Positions 16,311-24,525 of a stretch of DNA of 64,000 nucleotides are shown piece by piece. Numbering within the stretch: the stretch's first letter is position 1; each line of letters starts with the position of its first letter. The notes under the pieces were generated by a model. The model was not told the DNA's origin. It was given only the letters and a program-made list of their open reading frames with translations, and did not search any database. Position numbers and translations under genes: made by a program. Source of the DNA: Bifidobacterium breve (GTDB lineage: Bacteria > Actinomycetota > Actinomycetes > Nanopelagicales > Nanopelagicaceae); the NCBI GenBank assembly GCA_945883755.1, contig CAMCXX010000003.1, positions 1 through 64,000 of the forward strand, in the 5' to 3' direction.

Positions 16311-18649
16311 AAGGATGCTCCCGCGTAAACCACAACTCCTCGATCAATTTTGCTTAACGCCTGGTCGATTAATGGCTCCAATTCAGTGACCGCACCACGT
16401 AACTGTCGTAATAAATCAACGATCTGTTTCATGTTACGAACAAAATCACCCACCGTTAAATCATTATCTTTAAGAACTGCGGTGAGTGAATTACCACTTG
16501 CCCATCTTTGAGCCACCCAACTAAAACCAAAATCTGGCGCCCTCATTGGTTCCAAGTTATGATCATTCTCAATTGCAAATATCTCGCCGCAGATTTTCGA
16601 GATTTGAGCTAGCGCAATTGCAACATCTCCCCTTGGCACCTTAGCTGCCTCCTCATTTCGAGATTCATAAATGAAGCAGGAGATCACCGATACTAAATCC
16701 ACAGCGGATAATTGCGCGAAAACTCCTCTTCGAATTGATTCTGCAATTAGTAAATCAGTTTCGCCATAGATCTTGGCCAGCATTTTTCCAGAAGGTGCCA
16801 CCTCACCCTTTGAGATGTATCCCAATTGATCTAAAATAATTTGTATTCGATCAAATCGTTTGGCAATAACATTGGTGCGAGAGTTTATTCGCTCCTTTAG
16901 CCCATCAATTTCTCGCTGTAACCGATGAGCTTTCTCGGTAAATCTGGCGTGGTTCTCCCTATCCGGACAGGCATGGGAGGAGTGATTACGCATTCTTTTT
17001 CGAATAGAAGCTATCTCCTCCTCAGACTCCATTCGGCGGCGGCGATCGCGCTTGCTGACCACCTCAAGTTTCTTAATATCAGCACGCATTTGGGCGTAAT
17101 CGACAAAATCACCGAGATGGCATTGACTCTCTCTAAACAATTCATCACGCGCAATCTCATTTTTTCGAATCTGTTTTGCTAATCCAACTACCGCCTTATC
17201 CGCTTGAAACTGAGCTAATGATGACTCTAGTGATGATCTAGCCTTATCTGATCCAAATTGGGATATCAAATTAATACTCATGTTATAGGTAGGTTTAAAG
17301 GAACTTTTCAATGGGTAAGTACGAGTTGATGCTAAACCAGCGACAGAGTTTGAATCGAGATCATTATTCCAAAGGATTACCGCATTACCCTCTATATCTA
17401 TTCCTCTGCGACCAGCTCGACCAGTTAGTTGCGTGTATTCACCGGCAGAGACTGCAACATGCCCTTCACCATTCCATTTTGATAATTTCTCCATCACCAC
17501 AGTTCTTGCCGGCATATTAATTCCCAAAGCTAAAGTTTCTGTTGCAAAAACCGCCTTCACTAAACCAGATTGAAACAACTCTTCAACAGTACTTTTAAAG
17601 GCAGGAAGCAGTCCAGCATGGTGTGCGGCAATACCTCGTTCTAATCCATCTGCCCACTCATAAAATCCGAGAACAATTAAATCCTCCTGGGCTAAATTAC
17701 TAATGTTCTTATTAATTATCTTGCGAATAATCTGTCGATCATTTTCATTTGTTAATCTGATTCCGGCTTGCAGGCACTGCTTAACTGCTGCATCACAAGC
17801 TTTTCGTGAAAAAATAAAGGTAATTGCCGGCAATAATCCCTCGCGATCAAGTTTTTCAATCACTTCCGGTCTGCTCAAACTTTTTGGCGACTTTGGTTTA
17901 TCACGCCAACTGCCACGAACCTGTCGGTAGGTGTCTCGCTCTAGCTTACTTAACTCTGGATTTAACTTGAGATTTTCATCAAACAAATCTAGTAATCTAT
18001 TTCCAAATAAAACATGTTGATAAAGCGGAACTGGCCTGATCTCCGAGACGATCACCTCGGTTTCACCTCTGACCGTTTGAAGCCACTCGCCAAACTCCTC
18101 CGCATTAGAGACAGTTGCTGACAGAGAAACAACTTGCACAGAATCGGGCAAGTGGATCAAAATCTCCTCCCAAACAGCGCCACGGAACTTATCTGCTAAG
18201 TAATGAACCTCATCCATCACTACATATTTCAAACGTTTGATGGTGTGAGAGTTTGCATAGATCATGTTTCGAAGAACTTCAGTAGTCATAATTACTATGT
18301 CAGCCTCTGAGTTAATAGAGGTATCGCCAGTTAATAAACCGACCTTTGCTTCGCCGTATCGAGCAACCAACTCCGAGTACTTTTGGTTGGAAAGGGCTTT
18401 AATCGGTGTTGTATAAAAACATTTAGATCCAGATTGAACCGCAAGTTCAACCGCAAATTCACCAACAATAGTTTTTCCCGCTCCCGTTGGTGCGGCGACC
18501 AAGACGCCTTTACCTTTTTCTAAAGAACGACATGCTGCCACTTGGAAATCATCTAATTCGAAATCTAAGGTAGCTGTGAATTTGCGCATTTTTGGGAATG
18601 CATTTAGCTCTTTATTTCGCTGGTAATTCTCCGAAGCAGATATGCTCAT
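16307..18649 (-). CDS. helY: DEVH-box helicase, HelY / Mtr4-like
   Basis: This is a superfamily 2 helicase related to Ski2/Mtr4 RNA helicases. The N-terminal RecA fold has Walker A APTGAGKT at residues 53-60 and the DEVH box at 146-149. The second fold contains GLERGIAAHHAGLLPAFK and QLTGRAGRRGIDIEG. The C-terminal half is helical with an Mtr4/Ski2-like C-terminal domain. At 780 residues it is shorter than the roughly 900 residues typical of mycobacterial HelY. The neighbourhood helY-tatC-tatA-pafC-pafB is the same as in mycobacteria, which supports the name. A role in RNA processing or decay is inferred. Confidence 0.9.
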   Translation of the reverse strand: MSISASENYQRNKELNAFPKMRKFTATLDFELDDFQVAACRSLEKGKGVLVAAPTGAGKTIVGEFAVELAVQSGSKCFYTTPIKALSNQKYSELVARYGEAKVGLLTGDTSINSEADIVIMTTEVLRNMIYANSHTIKRLKYVVMDEVHYLADKFRGAVWEEILIHLPDSVQVVSLSATVSNAEEFGEWLQTVRGETEVIVSEIRPVPLYQHVLFGNRLLDLFDENLKLNPELSKLERDTYRQVRGSWRDKPKSPKSLSRPEVIEKLDREGLLPAITFIFSRKACDAAVKQCLQAGIRLTNENDRQIIRKIINKNISNLAQEDLIVLGFYEWADGLERGIAAHHAGLLPAFKSTVEELFQSGLVKAVFATETLALGINMPARTVVMEKLSKWNGEGHVAVSAGEYTQLTGRAGRRGIDIEGNAVILWNNDLDSNSVAGLASTRTYPLKSSFKPTYNMSINLISQFGSDKARSSLESSLAQFQADKAVVGLAKQIRKNEIARDELFRESQCHLGDFVDYAQMRADIKKLEVVSKRDRRRRMESEEEIASIRKRMRNHSSHACPDRENHARFTEKAHRLQREIDGLKERINSRTNVIAKRFDRIQIILDQLGYISKGEVAPSGKMLAKIYGETDLLIAESIRRGVFAQLSAVDLVSVISCFIYESRNEEAAKVPRGDVAIALAQISKICGEIFAIENDHNLEPMRAPDFGFSWVAQRWASGNSLTAVLKDNDLTVGDFVRNMKQIVDLLRQLRGAVTELEPLIDQALSKIDRGVVVYAGASL

Positions 18650-19527
18650 CTTAAGACCCAGGTCGTTACAGCTTTTGGGATTACCTGAACATTCACTGGA
18701 AGATCTCCAACCAACTCACCATCTGCATACGCGCGAGTTCTCGCTATCATGCTGAATTGGTTTGATCTAAGTATCTTAACCTTTGGATGGTTTATATGTG
18801 ATCCAGTAAATACCTTTGGAAATATTGATAACAAAGTTACTCTTGAAACCGGTTCAATATAAATTAGATCAAGAACACCATCTTCATATGAAGAGTTTGG
18901 CGAAATTCTCATACCACCTCCATATGTAACTCCATTAGCTACCAGAGCCAACATGGCTGACACTATTCTCTTCTCATCATTAAATATAATCTCATATTCA
19001 ATTGGCTTGAATTTAGCGAGGATAATCAACATCGCAATTGTGTATCTAGCCCGTCCCCTAGGCCATTTTATTTGATTTGCCAGAGCATTAACTTGTGCAT
19101 CAAAACCAGTGCTCATTATTTGCAAATACCATCTTTCGCCACTTAAACACTTAGCCTTGGCCCCGTCTATTTGCCTGGCCTGGCTCTTTGTAATCAGATC
19201 AAAGATCTCTTGCTCAGATTTTCCAAAAACGCCAATACCTCTTGCAAAATCATTGCCGGTTCCGGTCGGCACTACCATCAAACCAATCTGTTTCATCGCA
19301 ACAGCCTGTAGGCAAAGCGAAACCAATCCATCCCCACCGAAGGCAACAACTACTGAGATAGAACCTCCAAGCAAAGCTGTTTTGATGCGATCTTGTGTTG
19401 CTTCTGCATCAATTTCAGAAACTCTTTGAAAGGCTATGTTGTTCACCTGGCAAATGGACTCAAACTTAACTAAACGAGATAAACCATCACCCTTACCCGC
19501 ACTTTGATTTAAAACCAACAACCACAT
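18646..19527 (-). CDS. Diacylglycerol / lipid kinase family protein
   Basis: The 293-residue protein belongs to the DAGK_cat lipid kinases. It has the catalytic motif GGDG at residues 64-67 and the nucleotide-binding motif PTGTGNDFARG near residues 86-96. Close family members phosphorylate diacylglycerol, recycling it to phosphatidic acid at the cytoplasmic membrane face; sphingosine or other lipid substrates are possible. It overlaps helY (4 nt) and tatC (1 nt), so it is part of a tightly coupled minus-strand operon. Confidence 0.88.
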   Translation of the reverse strand: MWLLVLNQSAGKGDGLSRLVKFESICQVNNIAFQRVSEIDAEATQDRIKTALLGGSISVVVAFGGDGLVSLCLQAVAMKQIGLMVVPTGTGNDFARGIGVFGKSEQEIFDLITKSQARQIDGAKAKCLSGERWYLQIMSTGFDAQVNALANQIKWPRGRARYTIAMLIILAKFKPIEYEIIFNDEKRIVSAMLALVANGVTYGGGMRISPNSSYEDGVLDLIYIEPVSRVTLLSIFPKVFTGSHINHPKVKILRSNQFSMIARTRAYADGELVGDLPVNVQVIPKAVTTWVLR

Positions 19528-20330
19528 CAGATTGGTTGCGCAGGATCTATCGGCCCCACCTCAAGTGAATGATTAACTGATCTCTTAGCTCTGCGCTTAT
19601 CTATAAAAAGAGCGATTACGCCGGCTGCGAAGTACAGAATACAAAGTGGGATAGCCAATACTGTCATTGTGATTGGATCTGGAGTGGGAGTAAATGCTGC
19701 AGTAAAAAGAAATATTAAAAAGACCGCTATCCGCCAAGGTTTCAGTAGTGATCGACCGCTGATCAAACCGAGGATATTTAAAGAGAGCAGGAGTAGCGGG
19801 AGAACAAATGCAATACCGAAGAGCAGAATCAATCTCATAACAAAATCTAGGTATTCGTCAAATCTAATGAGATTTCCCAAATCATTCGGAGTGAAACCCA
19901 GCAGAATTTTTACTGCATGCGGCAGAATTAAATATGCGCAGGTAGCGCCCAAGGTAAATAACGGAGTCGCTGCAGAAACAAAAAATATCGCAAAACGACG
20001 CTCCTTTTTATGTAAGGCAGGGGTGATGAAGGCCCAAATTTGATAGAGCCAAAATGGCGCCGACATTAAAATTCCAGAGATAAAGGCAACCTTTAATCGC
20101 AGAGTAAAAGGCCCAATTAACCCATTTATATAAAGATCTCCGCAATACTCTTGTGTTTGAGATTGGCCAAGAGAACAAAATGGAGCGGCCAATTGTTTGA
20201 TAATGGAATCGTAAAAAATCCACCCAGCTATTGCCGCAATTGACGCAGCTAACAAGGATTTTAGAAAACGATTGCGAAACTCTTTGACATGTTCAAGAAG
20301 AGGCATCGACCCACTACGCATCTTTCGCAT
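19527..20330 (-). CDS. tatC: Sec-independent protein translocase subunit TatC
   Basis: TatC is the twin-arginine signal receptor of the Tat export system. The 267-residue membrane protein has the conserved start MPLLEHVKEFRNRFLKSL (from residue 9) and six predicted transmembrane segments. The family motif RFAIFFVSAATPLFTLGA is near residue 112. The first ATG at 20330 is used; the ATGs at residues 5 and 9 are alternatives, and the family usually begins near the third. tatA lies 21 nt upstream. No tatB is present nearby, as is common in compact Tat systems. Confidence 0.93.
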   Translation of the reverse strand: MRKMRSGSMPLLEHVKEFRNRFLKSLLAASIAAIAGWIFYDSIIKQLAAPFCSLGQSQTQEYCGDLYINGLIGPFTLRLKVAFISGILMSAPFWLYQIWAFITPALHKKERRFAIFFVSAATPLFTLGATCAYLILPHAVKILLGFTPNDLGNLIRFDEYLDFVMRLILLFGIAFVLPLLLLSLNILGLISGRSLLKPWRIAVFLIFLFTAAFTPTPDPITMTVLAIPLCILYFAAGVIALFIDKRRAKRSVNHSLEVGPIDPAQPI

Positions 20331-20351
20331 GGAATCAAAAAATCTTACTAA

Positions 20352-20540
20352 TTATTTGTCAGTGGATGAGTTGCCGTCTTTATCTTTTTTATCATCATTA
20401 TTTAACTCTTTCATCTCACTTTTAAAAATACGAAGAGATCGCCCCAGTGAACGTGCTGAATCTGGCAATTTCTTAGAGCCGAACAAAACTAAAATAACGA
20501 TCAATAAAACAACAATATGCCAAGGGGCGAATGAGTTCAT
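20352..20540 (-). CDS. tatA: Sec-independent protein translocase subunit TatA
   Basis: TatA forms the pore-like oligomer of the twin-arginine pathway. The 62-residue protein has a single N-terminal membrane helix (WHIVVLLIVILVLFGSKKLP, residues 7-26), the FGSKKLP hinge, an amphipathic helix (ARSLGRSLRIFKSEM) and a charged tail. This is the classical TatA/E layout. The start is supported by TAGGCT 6 nt upstream of the ATG. Co-expression with tatC, 21 nt downstream, is expected. Confidence 0.95.
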   Translation of the reverse strand: MNSFAPWHIVVLLIVILVLFGSKKLPDSARSLGRSLRIFKSEMKELNNDDKKDKDGNSSTDK

Positions 20541-20546
20541 GCCCTA

Positions 20547-20552
20547 AGCCTA
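20547..20552 (-). promoter_or_regulatory. -10 box of tatA (leaderless)
   Basis: On the minus strand TAGGCT is followed by 6 nt and the ATG at 20540. Confidence 0.6.
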
Positions 20553-20585
20553 CCCCAAAGCTGGAATATTCCTGTAGCGATTCAA

Positions 20586-21494
20586 TTATTGGTATAAGGC
20601 AAGATTCCTTTGGGCTCTCTCCCCTATCTCCTGTTTTAAGTGTGCTGGTTCAACGAGTTCGATATCCGGTGCGTTGCTGATAACCAATCGTTTTAGCCAT
20701 TCAGGATTATTCATCCTGCCTTGCGCATGATAAATCTCCCCTTGCTGAGATACATCCGTGAACAGCTCACTATACCTTTCAGTTAAATACTTATTTCTCG
20801 TGCTAATCTTAAAGTCAAATAGATCTAAATCTTCCTTGATTACTGAAGTATGGACCTCTATAGCATCCGCTGGTTTGCAACTCATTACTAGATCCATACG
20901 GAAGTGCCGATCCTGATTACTCTTTTGATCAATAGCAATAAAATAAAAATTACCTTGTGCTAGATAAGTTTTTTTCGGAGCCACAATTCGCTGCGAGATT
21001 TCATCTCGAGATATTGAGTTGTAGGTCAAATCAAGAGATCCTCCCTTACTTATGACATCGCTGATCAGATCATAAAACTGTGGTTTGTTACTCGTTGTAA
21101 AGGAAATATCATCAACCGCGGCGAATTTAGCAGCAATCTTCTCCTGTAAATTAGTGATACTTTCTAATTTTTTAGCATCATTGATCGCATTTTTCATAAT
21201 GGAAAGTCCTAGGTTGATCACCACAGCTTCAATCTCATTAAACAATCTTGGTTTATCTAGAACTTGGGGGTCGATCACCGTCACTATTCCATCCTCGAAG
21301 GTTAAATCGATTAACTCGTAGGGGGTGTAACCAGGTAAACCACAAAGGAAGATAAGTTCTAGATCGGCAAGTACCTGTTTCTCGCTAATATTAAATTTTT
21401 TTGCTAGCGAAGAAATTTCAATCCCTGGATTTTCAAGGATAAATGGCACAAGATCAAGAACTCGTGTTACCCGATCTACAGCAGATTCACTCAT
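20586..21494 (-). CDS. pafC: WYL-domain regulator PafC
   Basis: PafC pairs with PafB to form the activator of the SOS-independent DNA damage response in mycobacteria. The 302-residue protein has an N-terminal helix-turn-helix (about residues 5-60), a WYL domain from about residue 140 (LDLTYNSISRDEISQRIVAPKK in two parts) and a C-terminal WCX-type region. It overlaps pafB by 4 nt (ATGA), so the two subunits are made in equal amounts. Identification as PafC rests on order and pairing; the classical W-Y-L residues are not strictly visible. Confidence 0.9.
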   Translation of the reverse strand: MSESAVDRVTRVLDLVPFILENPGIEISSLAKKFNISEKQVLADLELIFLCGLPGYTPYELIDLTFEDGIVTVIDPQVLDKPRLFNEIEAVVINLGLSIMKNAINDAKKLESITNLQEKIAAKFAAVDDISFTTSNKPQFYDLISDVISKGGSLDLTYNSISRDEISQRIVAPKKTYLAQGNFYFIAIDQKSNQDRHFRMDLVMSCKPADAIEVHTSVIKEDLDLFDFKISTRNKYLTERYSELFTDVSQQGEIYHAQGRMNNPEWLKRLVISNAPDIELVEPAHLKQEIGERAQRNLALYQ

Positions 21495-22420
21495 TTAACC
21501 AACCTCTTTAATCGATCGAGTAGCTCGTTTTTCAAGGTAGCCGGTGCGATAACCTGAACATCATCACCATTCCAGAGTAAATCTCTAATCATCTGTTCTT
21601 GGTCGGTAAAGCCCAATTCAAGACTCTCCCATTCGCCATCTTGTGGTTTAACCAACCCATTTTTTCGGAGATTATTGCACTTACCAATTCGGATCAACGC
21701 TTGTAACTTTTGAGAAATCATCTCTGTACTATCTGCCAACTTAGAATTTTTCATCAATAGATCCTTGTCAAAGGGCTCTCTATCGGTAAGAGAAATCACC
21801 GATGATTCAAATCTAATTACTTTAAAGCTCTTCAACCACTTGTTCTCGATTGCAGATAGGTACCAAAATCCTTGTATGTTCTCTAACTTGATGGGGGCGA
21901 CCGTTCGCTCTAATGATTTATAGATGAACTTAATGTACCGTCGAGAACTAACCGCATTAATTAAAGCTCTTAACTGAGAAACCTCATGATTAAAACTCTG
22001 TACTAATAATTGCCCACTATTTGAGTCAACTCCCCCTGCTACATCTGAATCAATTGATGCGATTTTTAGAAGTGCATTCTTGGCAGAGTCATCTAAATTT
22101 GATTGCGACCAGTAATTTGCTGCCAACACCATCAGGATCAACTCTGCTTTTGAAAAATCATTGGGTTGAATCTGAATTTGCGAGCTTCGAATTAAATACC
22201 CCTGTTCATCCTCAAACAATGGATCTAATCCACCAACTTCAATTATGATGCCAGCGCTACGTAACTCATCCTTATCGCGTTCAAACATTCTCTCCATACT
22301 TTCAGGAGTGCCCGAGTACCCAGCGATAGTGCGGAAAATCTCATTTTTAGTTAAGTATCGTTTGCTTGCGAGCAGGCCTAAAGTGAGGTTGATCAACCTT
22401 TCGGTTTTCTCCGCACTCAT
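21491..22420 (-). CDS. pafB: WYL-domain regulator PafB
   Basis: PafB is the partner of PafC in the DNA damage response activator. The protein begins MSAEKTERLINLTLGLLASK, a conserved PafB start, with a winged helix up to about residue 70 and a WYL domain near residues 150-215, ending in a WCX region. The start at ATG 22420 is fixed by TAATCT 6 nt upstream; the GTG one codon earlier is less likely. In Mycobacterium the gene upstream is pafA, the Pup ligase. Here the next gene is a divergent FKBP lipoprotein and no pafA is seen. Confidence 0.92.
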   Translation of the reverse strand: MSAEKTERLINLTLGLLASKRYLTKNEIFRTIAGYSGTPESMERMFERDKDELRSAGIIIEVGGLDPLFEDEQGYLIRSSQIQIQPNDFSKAELILMVLAANYWSQSNLDDSAKNALLKIASIDSDVAGGVDSNSGQLLVQSFNHEVSQLRALINAVSSRRYIKFIYKSLERTVAPIKLENIQGFWYLSAIENKWLKSFKVIRFESSVISLTDREPFDKDLLMKNSKLADSTEMISQKLQALIRIGKCNNLRKNGLVKPQDGEWESLELGFTDQEQMIRDLLWNGDDVQVIAPATLKNELLDRLKRLVK

Positions 22421-22426
22421 CACCGT

Positions 22427-22432
22427 AGATTA
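22427..22432 (-). promoter_or_regulatory. -10 box of pafB (leaderless)
   Basis: On the minus strand TAATCT is followed by 6 nt and the ATG at 22420. Confidence 0.65.
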
Positions 22433-22487
22433 ACCATTTTTCAACCCTTTGATAGACTTGGTTGTGATTAGAAAAGAGATAAGTTCA

Positions 22488-23006
22488 ATGAGAAAAGTAT
22501 TATCCACATTATTAATTTTGGCACTTCTCACCTCCTGTTCGACCGATGGCGGTTTGGATTCCATGCCGGGAGCATTAGTGACCACCGAAGAAACACCTGG
22601 AGATAAAATGGGCGCATTTGAACTTCCCTCTGTAACTGCCAATGCTGGTGCTCAGCCAAGTATTGGTGAATTAATAGGGGCCGCCCCTGAAACTTTGCAA
22701 ATCAAAGATGTCATCGTTGGAACTGGAGCGCAAGCTAATGCAAGCTCTACCCTCGAAGTTCACTACACCTTGATTTCATATAGCAATGGCGCCTTAGTTG
22801 AATCTTCATGGAGTTCAAATCAAACAGCTACTTTTCCATTAAATGAAGTAATTGCTGGTTGGCAAGAGGGAATTCCGGGCATGAAAGAGGGCGGACGAAG
22901 ATTATTAATTGTTCCACCATCACTAGGTTACGGAGAGATGGGATCTGGGCCTATCGCACCTAATGAAACTTTGGTCTTTGTGGTCGACCTGATAAAGGTT
23001 TCTTAA
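22488..23006 (+). CDS. FKBP-type peptidyl-prolyl isomerase lipoprotein
   Basis: The 172-residue protein has a lipoprotein signal peptide (MRKVLSTLLILALLTSC) with the lipobox cysteine at residue 17, so it is probably anchored on the outer face of the cytoplasmic membrane. A linker of about 55 residues precedes an FKBP domain (about residues 85-172) with VEVHYT-like start, GWQEGIPGMKEGGRR and PPSLGYGEMG. It accelerates prolyl isomerisation during folding of exported proteins. FKBP genes near pafA-pafBC are also found in Streptomyces (recalled). The start is the ATG at 22488; an in-frame start 13 codons earlier would add a tail before the signal peptide. Confidence 0.9.
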   Translation: MRKVLSTLLILALLTSCSTDGGLDSMPGALVTTEETPGDKMGAFELPSVTANAGAQPSIGELIGAAPETLQIKDVIVGTGAQANASSTLEVHYTLISYSNGALVESSWSSNQTATFPLNEVIAGWQEGIPGMKEGGRRLLIVPPSLGYGEMGSGPIAPNETLVFVVDLIKVS

Positions 23007-23058
23007 AAAAACTTATTCGAGCACGCCGTAGCTACCCTTAGATGGGCGTCTACGGCGT
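23005..23058 (-). terminator. Candidate terminator at the trmI 3' end
   Basis: The last trmI codons contain a perfect 9-bp inverted repeat (ACGCCGTAG at 23023-23031, CTACGGCGT at 23050-23058; loop 18 nt). On the minus strand a run of seven T residues follows at 23011-23005. The hairpin base is about 11 nt from the T-run, which is long for a Rho-independent terminator, so this is tentative. Confidence 0.4.
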
Positions 23059-23858
23059 TGCAAAACAGAAACTCCAGGCGCCATTCTTCTTGCAACTGTT
23101 AGAAATCCTGTATGACCAATCATTCTATGTTGGGGTCTGACCGCCAGCCCTTCATGGTGCCAACCGCGCACAATACTTTCAGTACTTTCTGGTTCAGTGA
23201 ATAAATCACTATCTTTTAAGGCCTCTGCAAACTTTGATAATTGTGTCGTTGTAGCGACGTAGGCAAGAATCACACCTCCTGGCACCAACGCATCAGCTGC
23301 AGTTTGTACGCAATCCCAAGGCGCCAACATATCTAAGACAACTCGATCCCAATTAGCCTCATACCGTTGTTCTTGAAAAGCGCCGACAACTAACTCCCAA
23401 TTTTTTGGCTGCGTTCCAAAGTAATTGATTACATTACTCTTAGAAATTTGAGCGAAATCATCTCTGATTTCAACAGATTGCAAACTTCCACTCTCTCCAA
23501 TTGCGCGTAACAACGCTAATGTCAGAGCTCCTGAACCAACCCCTGATTCAAGTACACGGACGCCAGGTTTAATATCAGCTACACCTAAAATCATCGCTAA
23601 ATCTTTAGGATAAATGATTGTTGCACCACGTGGCATAGATAAAACATAATCGGCGAACAGTGGCCGAAAAGCTTGGAATTTTAAATCACCATTAGTCACA
23701 AAGATGCTGCCTTCTGGTTTTCCGACAATTTCATCATGTTTGAGCCAACCCTTATGAGTATGCCACTCACCACCCGCTACCAAAGTTATTGAGTACAACT
23801 TGCCTTTAGGATCTGTAAATTGAACTCGATCTCCATACTGAAAGGTACGATCAACCAT
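23013..23858 (-). CDS. trmI: tRNA (adenine-N1)-methyltransferase TrmI
   Basis: TrmI methylates A58 in the T-loop of tRNAs using SAM. The protein (281 residues from MVDRTFQYGDRVQF) has the TrmI N-terminal beta domain and a Rossmann methyltransferase core with motif I LESGVGSGALTLALLRAIG. The later DMLAPWD motif is typical of this family. The ATG at 23858 overlaps the upstream HAD gene by 8 nt. In many actinobacteria trmI lies beside the Pup-proteasome genes (arc/mpa, dop); here it faces the FKBP gene with only 6 nt between the stops. Confidence 0.92.
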   Translation of the reverse strand: MVDRTFQYGDRVQFTDPKGKLYSITLVAGGEWHTHKGWLKHDEIVGKPEGSIFVTNGDLKFQAFRPLFADYVLSMPRGATIIYPKDLAMILGVADIKPGVRVLESGVGSGALTLALLRAIGESGSLQSVEIRDDFAQISKSNVINYFGTQPKNWELVVGAFQEQRYEANWDRVVLDMLAPWDCVQTAADALVPGGVILAYVATTTQLSKFAEALKDSDLFTEPESTESIVRGWHHEGLAVRPQHRMIGHTGFLTVARRMAPGVSVLQRRRRPSKGSYGVLE

Positions 23859-24525
23859 GATTGCGAACCTTAACTTGATTGAGAAAGGGATACCAATCAA
23901 CAAGTTTTGTAACTGATAACTCCGCAAGAGTATTCACAATTCGCAAATTTTCATGATCCGGCAAGGAAACCAGATGCGGTATTCCAATCACCTGTGCCCC
24001 AGAACTGAGACCAGCAGTAACACCGGTAATGGAGTCCTCTACCACGACACAATCTTCAATCTTTACACCCAAACGATCTGCCGCTAGTAAATATGGTGCG
24101 GGATCTGGCTTGGATCTCTCCACATCATCCGCTGAAATTGTGACATCAAAAAAATTGATAGGAAAGTGAGTTAACACAGTTCGCATTAATTGCCCACCAC
24201 TCGCTGTAACTAACGCGATCTTTAATCCAAAATTTCGGCACTCATTTATCAGATCCAATGCATTAGGCAGAATTTGCAATTGGGTTTGCAGCTTTTTTAA
24301 CATTAAAATATCCAATTGATCACCAAAGAAACCGTAAGGTTTAACATTATTTGATTTCTCCTGCATAATTTTTTCATTTCGTTCCCTAGGCCCACCTAAA
24401 GTTGATAACTGATCTTGCGCACTCCACGAAGCCCCAACCGACTCCATAACCTCACATTCAGCCTCTAACCAAAGCGGCTCTGAATCAACCAGAGTGCCAT
24501 CCATATCAAAGAGAATTGCACTCAT
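23851..24525 (-). CDS. HAD-superfamily hydrolase (phosphatase)
   Basis: This 224-residue protein is a HAD subfamily IA hydrolase: motif I FDMDGTLVDSEPLW at residues 5-18, motif II VTASGG near 107 and the motif III/IV region KPDPAPYLLAADRLG followed by VVEDSITGV near 160. A four-helix cap lies between motifs I and II. The substrate is not evident; relatives act on small phosphosugars or phosphoglycolate. It overlaps metH by 4 nt and trmI by 8 nt, so it is translated from the same message. Confidence 0.88.
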   Translation of the reverse strand: MSAILFDMDGTLVDSEPLWLEAECEVMESVGASWSAQDQLSTLGGPRERNEKIMQEKSNNVKPYGFFGDQLDILMLKKLQTQLQILPNALDLINECRNFGLKIALVTASGGQLMRTVLTHFPINFFDVTISADDVERSKPDPAPYLLAADRLGVKIEDCVVVEDSITGVTAGLSSGAQVIGIPHLVSLPDHENLRIVNTLAELSVTKLVDWYPFLNQVKVRNHG

